From Sphingomonas gilva (lineage in GTDB: Bacteria; Pseudomonadota; Alphaproteobacteria; Sphingomonadales; Sphingomonadaceae), in the NCBI RefSeq assembly GCF_003515075.1, contig NZ_QWLV01000006.1, positions 124,001 through 188,000 of the forward strand: a stretch of DNA of 64,000 nucleotides, given 5' to 3'. The position numbers and the translations under genes were made by a program. The notes beneath the pieces are model-generated. The model saw only the letters and a list, made by a program, of their open reading frames with translations, was not told where the DNA came from and did not search any database. The first letter of the stretch is position 1. Each line of letters starts with the position of its first letter. Positions 56,327 through 64,000 of this stretch are shown here, in pieces.

Positions 56327-57414
56327 GCGCGAAGCCCCACAAGGCGCTGCCAATCTGGTCGCTGGCGCTGCCCGCGATCGGCGTGCTGGCGATCGTCTCG
56401 TCGCTCGCGAAGCTGGGCGGGATCGGCGTGGTGGCGGCGGCCGCCATCCTGATCGGCTGCGTGCTGGCCGCGGTGCATCATGCCGAGGTCGTCGCGCACA
56501 AGGTGGGCGAGCCGTTCGGCACGCTGGTGCTCGCGGTGGCGGTGACGGTCATCGAGGTCTCGCTGATCGTATCGCTGATGATGTCGGGCAGCGGGGACAC
56601 CACCGCGCTCGCCCGCGACACGGTGTTCGCCGCGATCATGATCATCCTGAACGGCATCGTCGGCATCTGCATCCTGGTCGGCGGGGTCAGCCACCACGAA
56701 CAGCGTTTCGTCCAGCGCGGGGTGAGCGCAGCGCTGGGCGTGCTCGCGGCGATGGCGGTGCTGAGCCTGGTGCTGCCCAACTACACCGCGAGCACGCCCG
56801 GGCCATTCTATTCGAACGCGCAGCTCGCCTTCACCGCGATCGTCTCGCTGATCCTCTACGGCACCTTCGTGCTGATCCAGACGGTTCGCCACCGCGACTA
56901 TTTCCTGCCCGCGGTGGAGGGCGACGTACCGGCCGACCTCCACGCCGCGCCGCCCAGCGGCCGCGAGGCGTGGATCGCGTTCGGCGTGCTGCTGGTCGCG
57001 CTCGTCGGCGTGGTCCTGCTGGCCAAGGACCTGGCGCCGACGGTGGAAGCCGCGGTGCTTGGCGCGGGCCTGCCGATCGCGATCGTCGGCGTCGTCATCG
57101 CCGCGCTGGTGCTGGCGCCCGAGAGCCTGGCCGCGGTCAAGGCGGCGCGGCGCAACCGGTTGCAGACCAGCCTCAACCTCGCGCTCGGCTCCGCGCTGGC
57201 GACGATCGGCCTGACCATCCCGACGGTTGCGATCGTCAGCCTGACGATGGGCTGGGATCTGGCGCTGGGCATCGATCCCAAAGGGCTGACGCTGCTCGGC
57301 CTGTCATTGCTGGTGGCGGTGCTGTCCCTGGGCACGGGACGGACGACGGTGCTGCAAGGCGTCGTCCATCTCGTGATCTTCGCGGCCTATCTGTTCACGA
57401 CGATCGTGCCCTGA
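56323..57414 (+). CDS. chaA: Ca2+/H+ (or Na+/H+) antiporter of the CaCA family, ChaA-like
   Basis: 363 aa with about ten membrane spans. Two CaCA alpha repeats are visible, one with VAVTVIEVSLIVSLMMSG and one near NLALGSALATIGLTIPTVAI. ALVLAPESLAAVKAARRNRL lies before the second repeat, giving E-containing ion-site motifs. Exports cytoplasmic cations in exchange for protons in the inner membrane. Overlaps the CPBP-like gene by ATGA. Confidence 0.9.
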   Translation: MSAKPHKALPIWSLALPAIGVLAIVSSLAKLGGIGVVAAAAILIGCVLAAVHHAEVVAHKVGEPFGTLVLAVAVTVIEVSLIVSLMMSGSGDTTALARDTVFAAIMIILNGIVGICILVGGVSHHEQRFVQRGVSAALGVLAAMAVLSLVLPNYTASTPGPFYSNAQLAFTAIVSLILYGTFVLIQTVRHRDYFLPAVEGDVPADLHAAPPSGREAWIAFGVLLVALVGVVLLAKDLAPTVEAAVLGAGLPIAIVGVVIAALVLAPESLAAVKAARRNRLQTSLNLALGSALATIGLTIPTVAIVSLTMGWDLALGIDPKGLTLLGLSLLVAVLSLGTGRTTVLQGVVHLVIFAAYLFTTIVP

Positions 57415-57421
57415 TCGAACC

Positions 57422-58024
57422 CTAGCCGCCGAGATTTTCCGGCCATTCCAACGCGCCCATGAAACGCTGAACGGCGTCGTCGTGTTCGCTGCCCGCCGGC
57501 GTCGAGGTGCGGTATTTCACCTGCCAGCCGCTCTTCGGCGGGCAGTAGACGTAGAGTTCGGACGCGACCGCGCCCTGCCGGCTGAAGAAATCGGCGGTGA
57601 TTGTGTAGGCGACGTGATCGCCCGCCAGCCGGGCGTCGGCGTCGGGGGCGGGACGGCTATCCTCCCGCACGAGTTTCGCATCGGGAAAACGCTCGGTGAT
57701 CGCCTGTTTGGCCCCGTCATAGGATGTCCGGCACTGGGCGTCTTCCGCGCCGTCATCGGACGGCGACGGATAGACATAGACGCTGACCAGCGCGACTATG
57801 CTGCCGTCCGCGATCAGTTCGTAGCTGACGCCGACATCGGTCCCCTCTTCGTTATACTCGATCACCGCCTGGCGGGCGAACGATCCCACCGCAGCCGGAA
57901 AGTTGAAGCCGGTTTCGCCATGGACATAGGGGTCGGGCGGGGATTCGACCTTCCGCTGCGCGTGCGCCATGCCAGCCGAAAGCAGGGCAAGCCCCGCGAC
58001 CATGGCCGCGATCTTGTTCGTCAT
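57422..58024 (-). CDS. Exported protein of unknown function
   Basis: 200 aa. Signal peptide MTNKIAAMVAGLALLSAGMA, then a predominantly beta sequence (GVSYELIADGSIVALVSVYV, ADFFSRQGAVASELYVYCPP). Two Cys (AQCRTSYDG and YVYCPPKSGW) could form a disulphide. No family recognised. Its start overlaps the stop of the upstream M1 peptidase gene (ATGA), so it is likely co-translated with the peptidase. Confidence 0.8.
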   Translation of the reverse strand: MTNKIAAMVAGLALLSAGMAHAQRKVESPPDPYVHGETGFNFPAAVGSFARQAVIEYNEEGTDVGVSYELIADGSIVALVSVYVYPSPSDDGAEDAQCRTSYDGAKQAITERFPDAKLVREDSRPAPDADARLAGDHVAYTITADFFSRQGAVASELYVYCPPKSGWQVKYRTSTPAGSEHDDAVQRFMGALEWPENLGG

Positions 58025-59770
58025 TTCCCTGCCTGCGCCTCCTGCCACGCCTGATAGTCCTCCACCGCCTTCGAACGCTTGAGGATCTTCGCCCATGGAT
58101 CGACCACGACATGCGCGCCCTCGGGCACCGTCAGCGTGTCCTTGCCGCCAGTCATCGCCAGCCGCTGGACCCGGCCGTCGACCTGCACCTCCACGGGCAT
58201 GGGGAAGGGCTTGTTCTCCGGGGTTTTCCACGCGAGCGACAGCGTGTTGCCGCGCCGCGTCTCGACCAATTCGGGCAAAGCCGCCTCATCGAGGTACACG
58301 TCGAAGAACCAGCCATAGTCGCTGCCGGTCACCTGGTCGACGATGGCGCGATACTCGGCCGAGGAGCTGAAGCGCGGCTCGAAATTGCCCGGCTTGGGGT
58401 CGGGCCGGCCATAGACGGCGCGAGTCGTCACTTCGATGAAGGCCGCGTCGCCGATCAGGTTGCGCAAGGTGTGGAGCATCCATGCGCCCTTGACGTAGAT
58501 GTCCTGGCCCGGCCCGCCATCTTCGATGCGGTAGACGTCCTCCGCCGCCATCGGCTTGCCGGAGACCAGCGGCGCGGCGTTGGCGATGGTGTTGCGGGAT
58601 TTCTCCATCATCGACGCGTAGCGCGCCTCGCCCTCCCGCCAGCGGCCGTAGAGCGGTTGCATGTACGCGCCGTATCCTTCGTGCAGCCAGAAATCGTCCC
58701 AGTCGGCCGCGGTCAGCTGGTTGGCGAACCATTCATGGGCGAATTCGTGCTGGAACAGCCAGTCGAAGCCGGTCGCGTCCTTCTTGTACTCATTGCCATA
58801 GGCGTTGATCGTCTGATGCTCCATGCCGAGATGCGGCGTTTCGACCACGCCCATCTTGTCCCCGGCGAAGGGGTAGGGGCCGACCGTCGCCTCGAAGAAG
58901 TCGAGCGTCGGCGCGAACTCGGCGAACAGGCCCCTGGCCTTCGCCTCGCGCCCGGGGAGGTGCCAATATTCCATCGGAAAGCTGTTGCCGAAACGGCTCT
59001 GATAGGTGCCGCGGATGACTTCATAGGGCGCGATGTTGAGCGCGATGCCGTAGTTGGTGGGGTTGGCCACCGACCAATGCCAGGTCGACCGGCCGTCGGG
59101 CAGGGGATCGGTCCGCAGCAGGCGACCGTTGGAGATCGCCTTCAGCCCGTCGGGCACGGTGATGTGGAGATCGATCCGCTTGGGCTCTGCGGTCGGATGG
59201 TCGATGCATGGCCAGAACAGGTCGCAGCCCGCGCCCTGCACCGCGGTCGCGATCCACGGCGCGCCCTGGGGCGTCTTGGCCCAGACGAAGCCGCCATCCC
59301 ATGGCGCGCGGATCGCGACGTGCGGGGTGCCCCCATAGGTGATCCGCGCCGAGACCTTGCCGCCCGCCGATATGCGGCGGGGCAGGCGGATGGTCAGCTG
59401 CCCCTGGGGATTGCTCCACGCCGTCTTCGGCAGGTCTCGTCCGTCGATCGCGATGGCGGTGACGGGAAGGTTGCGGTCAAGATCGATGACCAGCCGGTCG
59501 GTGGCCGCTTTCGCCGTGAAGTTGAGCGTGGCGATGCCGGAGATCGCCTCGCGATCGGGGAATATCTCGAAGGCGAGGTCGGCGGTGTCGAACTGGAGCT
59601 TGGCCTGGTCGGCGTCGAGCTTCCCGCCCGACTTGGCGGTCTGCGGGGTGAGCGGCGGCTTGCCGGGGTCGGCCGCGGTGGCCGGAATCGCGCACGCGAT
59701 TGATGCGGCGGCAAGCATTCCCATATATGCAGGCAAACGAGGCGCACGCGCGCCTTCCTTCGGAGATTGC

Positions 59771-59772
<2 letters not shown>
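58021..59772 (-). CDS. Exported M1-family zinc aminopeptidase
   Basis: 583 aa, short for M1. Zinc site HEFAHEWFANQ (about residue 342) with the third ligand in LHEGYGAYMQ; the exopeptidase motif reads LGMEHQT (GxMEN-like, with His for Asn). An N-terminal signal segment (MLAAASIACAIPATAA) indicates export. Start unclear: ATG 59772 overlaps the divergent lon ATG (59771); 59724 and 59718 give a conventional signal peptide but lack an SD. Lacks the C-terminal domain of long M1 enzymes. Confidence 0.92.
59699..59728 (+). promoter_or_regulatory. Sigma-32-like heat-shock promoter before lon
   Basis: ATTGATG (from 59699), then CCCATATAT (59720-59728) after about 15 bases; the -10 matches 7 of 8 positions of CCCCATNT. 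Ends 42 bases before the lon ATG and lies antisense within the M1 signal-peptide region. Confidence 0.4.
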
Positions 59773-62167
<2,395 letters not shown>

Positions 62168-62181
62168 TTGGAGCATTTTGA

Positions 62182-62215
62182 CGCGATTCCGCCGCAAAAC
62201 CGCGGCGGAATCGCG
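62182..62215 (+). terminator. Strong hairpin after lon
   Basis: Perfect 14-bp stem (CGCGATTCCGCCGC / GCGGCGGAATCGCG) with a 6-base loop, starting 15 bases after the lon stop and followed by CAAAAGCCTTT. Probably ends lon transcription although the T-run is short. Confidence 0.6.
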
Positions 62216-62224
62216 CAAAAGCCT

Positions 62225-62254
62225 TTGACACGGGGATTTGTGGCGGCCTTACTG
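62225..62254 (+). promoter_or_regulatory. Possible hup promoter
   Basis: Perfect -35 TTGACA (62225-62230); the best -10, 17-18 bases later, is the weak CTTACT/TTACTG. Lies 68 bases before the hup ATG, just after the lon hairpin. Confidence 0.4.
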
Positions 62255-62321
62255 CGCCACCGGCTAGGCCCGAGTCACCGAGTCTAATCGCCGATAGCAA
62301 CAAAATGGGGGTTCCCAGGGC

Positions 62322-62594
62322 ATGAACAAGCAAGAACTGATCGGGTCGGTCGCTGACCACACCGGGCTCACCAAGGGCGACGCCAGCAAGGCGGTCGAAG
62401 CCGTCTTCGATACGATCGGCGGCGCGCTGAAGAAGGGCGACGAGGTTCGCCTGGTCGGTTTTGGCACTTTCTCGGTCAGCAAGCGCAAGGCGTCGACGGG
62501 CCGCAACCCGCGCACCGGCGAGCCGATGACGATCAAGGCGTCGACCCAGCCCAAGTTCAAGGCCGGCAAGGGGCTGAAGGACGCGGTCAACTAA
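62322..62594 (+). CDS. hup: DNA-binding protein HU
   Basis: 90 aa, family length. MNKQELIGSVADHTGLTKGD, GFGTFSVSKRKASTGRNPRT and GEPMTIKASTQPKFKAGKGL are the HU/IHF signature, with the DNA-intercalating Pro in the RNPRTGEP arm. A nucleoid protein placed after lon as in many proteobacteria; Lon degrades HU in E. coli. Confidence 0.97.
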   Translation: MNKQELIGSVADHTGLTKGDASKAVEAVFDTIGGALKKGDEVRLVGFGTFSVSKRKASTGRNPRTGEPMTIKASTQPKFKAGKGLKDAVN

Positions 62595-62687
62595 GACCGC
62601 CCGGCGCGCGTGCGGGCTGGACAAGCCCGGCGAGCGCCAATATGAGCTTTCGGACCGGGCGGCACGATGTGTCGCCCGTGTCTTTTC

Positions 62688-62713
62688 CGGGAAGGGCCCT
62701 TGGGCTTTTCCCG
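62688..62713 (+). terminator. Hairpin between hup and tRNA-Val
   Basis: CGGGAAGGGCCC / GGGCTTTTCCCG pairs over 11-12 positions with two G-U pairs and a tiny loop. It carries a run of four T in the 3' arm. Ten bases before the tRNA; probably the hup terminator. Confidence 0.45.
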
Positions 62714-62722
62714 ATCGGGCGT

Positions 62723-62797
62723 GGGCGCATAGCTCAGCGGTAGAGCACACCCTTCACACGGGTGGGGTCGCAGGTTCAATCCCTGCTGCGCCCACCA
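62723..62797 (+). tRNA. tRNA-Val (anticodon CAC)
   Basis: 75 nt with encoded CCA. Acceptor GGGCGCA/TGCGCCC, D-arm GCTCAGCGGTAGAGC, anticodon stem CACCC/GGGTG with loop TTCACAC, T-arm GCAGGTTCAATCCCTGC. Reads GUG. Confidence 0.97.
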
Positions 62798-62844
62798 CGC
62801 CCGGCGGTTTGCCGCATCTGATCCGAATAGATCGACCTGAACCG

Positions 62845-62939
62845 TCGCCCCTGCGAAGGCAGGGGCCCATCTTTGCCGTCCGCGAGCGCGGCGGTTGATG
62901 GCGCGTCGGGATAGGCCCCTGCCTTCGCAGGGGCGACAA
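62845..62939. repeat. Dispersed composite palindrome A4
   Basis: Arms gtcgcccctgcgaaggcagg and cccctgccttcgcaggggcg are inverted around a core (ttgccgtccgcgagcgcggc...) unlike that of A1-A3. Lies between tRNA-Val and the convergent dioxygenase gene. Confidence 0.8.
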
Positions 62940-62973
62940 GGATGGAATCGGCAAAAGCTGGCTTCTCGCTCGC

Positions 62974-63648
62974 CTACCAACCCCACGGCCTTTCCCTGAA
63001 CCACTTGGTGATGACGTACTTGGTGCCCGCCCGCACCTTCATCCCCGCGTGCAGCGTCGCGCCGTTGAGGCCGCCATCGGCCAGGCGGTTGTTCCAGGCG
63101 AGCAGCTTGCCCGTCTCCGGCGGCACGATCTTGTCGATTTCCTTGAACCGCGTCGCCCCGCCGGCCTTGGGTTCGTTGAGGTAGATCATCACCGTCCAGG
63201 TGCGGTTCCCCGCGACCGAGGTGTAGCGCTCGTAATCCACTCCATCGACGTCGAAGAAGTCGGTGTGCGCCTTGAACTGCTGGCCGACGGCGTAGCGCTG
63301 GCCTTGTATCGGCTCGCCATATTGCGGGTCGAGGCCCGTCAGCGCCGCGATGCGCGCTTCAACCTCGATCACGATCGGGTCGTCGGGCGACAGGTCGCAC
63401 GTCTCGCTGGTGCGGAAGGCGTCGTCGCCATTGGGATCGGACACGGTCGAGGGACGCCGGTTCGAATCGATCAGCCCGCAGATGGCGGCGCACAGATCGG
63501 GCGGGAGGAAGCCGCGCTGGACGAACAGGGTCAGCCTGGGGCTCGGCACGCGCTGGATGCCGCGGACGCGCATCAGATTGGCGATGACGGGTTCGGGGGG
63601 CAGGCCGGAGCCTGCGGGCTGGGCGGCGGCGGTCATGGCCGCGCCCAT
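62974..63648 (-). CDS. 2-oxoglutarate/Fe(II) dioxygenase, prolyl-4-hydroxylase-like (paralogue)
   Basis: 224 aa. Iron ligands His128-x-Asp130 (FKAHTDF) and His200 (ATLHAG), 2-oxoglutarate Lys210 (AGTKYVITKW). Shares RTSETC, GQRYxVGQQFK and FRERPWG with the gene at 41565-42248, so the two are paralogues; this copy has extra residues DVDGVDYERYTSV after the HxD motif. The start at 63648 has GAGG 9 bases upstream; 63663 and 63636 are alternatives. Substrate unknown. Confidence 0.9.
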   Translation of the reverse strand: MGAAMTAAAQPAGSGLPPEPVIANLMRVRGIQRVPSPRLTLFVQRGFLPPDLCAAICGLIDSNRRPSTVSDPNGDDAFRTSETCDLSPDDPIVIEVEARIAALTGLDPQYGEPIQGQRYAVGQQFKAHTDFFDVDGVDYERYTSVAGNRTWTVMIYLNEPKAGGATRFKEIDKIVPPETGKLLAWNNRLADGGLNGATLHAGMKVRAGTKYVITKWFRERPWGW

Positions 63649-63688
63649 AGCGTCTCGCCTCATCCGATGCGAGGGGGCGCGGTGCTGC

Positions 63689-63718
63689 TTGACCGCTGGG
63701 CACGCTCACTCCTATGGA
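63689..63718 (+). promoter_or_regulatory. tRNA-His promoter
   Basis: TTGACC (63689-63694), 18-base spacer, TATGGA (63713-63718), 28 bases before the tRNA. Confidence 0.45.
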
Positions 63719-63745
63719 GCGCGCTCTCGCAGTGATGCTGCGCGT

Positions 63746-63823
63746 GGCGATCGTAGCTCAGTCGGTTAGAGCGCCGGTTTGTGGTACCGGAGGTCGCGGG
63801 TTCGGATCCCGTCGATCGCCCCA
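63746..63823 (+). tRNA. tRNA-His (anticodon GUG)
   Basis: Acceptor GCGATCG/CGATCGC preceded by an encoded G-1 (63746) opposite C73; D-arm GCTCAGTCGGTTAGAGC; anticodon stem CCGGT/ACCGG with loop TTGTGGT; T-loop GTTCGGATC; CCA encoded. The G-1:C73 pair is the HisRS identity element. Confidence 0.97.
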
Positions 63824-63906
63824 TTTTTCCCTTGGGACTGGCCATCGTGCCGCGATAAGAATATTACGCACCTGCGACATTTCATTTCTAGACCTGAAGG
63901 TGCGCG

Positions 63907-64000
63907 ATGACGGCCGTGTGGGATTATCCGGATTTCGACGATCACGAGGGCGTCCACCTGATTCGCGACAAGAGCGCCGGGCTGACGGCGATTATCGCGA
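63907..64000 (+). CDS. Leu/Phe/Val dehydrogenase, N-terminal fragment (continues past window)
   Basis: 31 codons are visible: MTAVWDYPDFDDHEGVHLIR then DKSAGLTAIIA. This matches the N-terminus of Glu/Leu/Phe/Val dehydrogenases (…D-x-x-SGLKAIIAIH in the family). It would deaminate a branched or aromatic amino acid to the 2-oxo acid with NAD. The rest lies outside the window, so substrate class cannot be judged. Confidence 0.75.
   Translation, partial: MTAVWDYPDFDDHEGVHLIRDKSAGLTAIIA

Noticed and set aside
59339..59770. Longer Lon reading frame
   Set aside because: Covers the M1 gene antisense; the LonA N-terminus and SD fit the ATG at 59771.

Overview
The window is GC-rich chromosomal DNA from an alphaproteobacterium, most likely a member of the Sphingomonadales. 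This is inferred from protein flavour, gene order (gatC-gatA/gatB, tig/clpP/clpX/lon/hup), and dispersed palindromic repeats with many TTG/GTG starts. No taxonomic search was possible. No prophage, plasmid origin, rRNA operon or CRISPR array is visible.

Region 1 (1-24128) is a nearly complete type VI secretion system (T6SS). Plus-strand genes are the 3' part of a TssL with an OmpA domain, tssM, tagF, a PP2C phosphatase and a Ser/Thr kinase. A minus-strand operon follows: vgrG, an unknown 190-aa protein, an FHA protein (tagH), and an unknown 198-aa protein that is the best effector or adaptor candidate. The plus strand resumes with an exported OmpA-like protein, then tssA, tssB, tssC, hcp, tagJ/impE, tssE, tssF, tssG and tssH/clpV. 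Kinase, phosphatase and FHA protein together suggest threonine-phosphorylation control of firing. tssK, tssJ and PAAR are not in the window.

Region 2 (24129-41239) is mostly housekeeping. It holds folE with a PTR1/FolM-type pteridine reductase bracketed by two long inverted-repeat blocks, then leuA, yceI, a TonB-like protein, ilvC, ilvH, ilvB, miaA and serB. A Sel1/SPOR protein, a ParA / ribbon-helix-helix / TPR-SPOR trio, and pyrB with a dihydroorotase homologue that has lost its metal ligands complete it.

Region 3 (41240-50851) is the most accessory-like. It has a prolyl-4-hydroxylase-like dioxygenase and a GIY-YIG nuclease gene flanked by inverted copies of a palindromic repeat. Next to the nuclease gene is a tandem, internally deleted copy of the same gene-plus-repeats unit; this is my best candidate for an undescribed mobile system. 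It continues with ruvX, a DUF3089 hydrolase, gatC-gatA, an antisense PIN/RHH toxin-antitoxin pair wedged between gatA and gatB, gatB, two exported proteins of unknown function, and two tiny acidic proteins.

Region 4 (50852-64000) is the protein quality-control block: tRNA-Leu, trigger factor with a long Lys/Ala/Pro tail, a glycosyltransferase, clpP, clpX, a CPBP-like membrane protein, a cation/proton antiporter, an exported unknown, an M1 aminopeptidase divergent from lon, and hup. It ends with tRNA-Val, a second prolyl-4-hydroxylase-like gene, tRNA-His and the start of a Leu/Phe/Val dehydrogenase. Heat-shock (sigma-32) promoter-like sequences precede clpP and lon.
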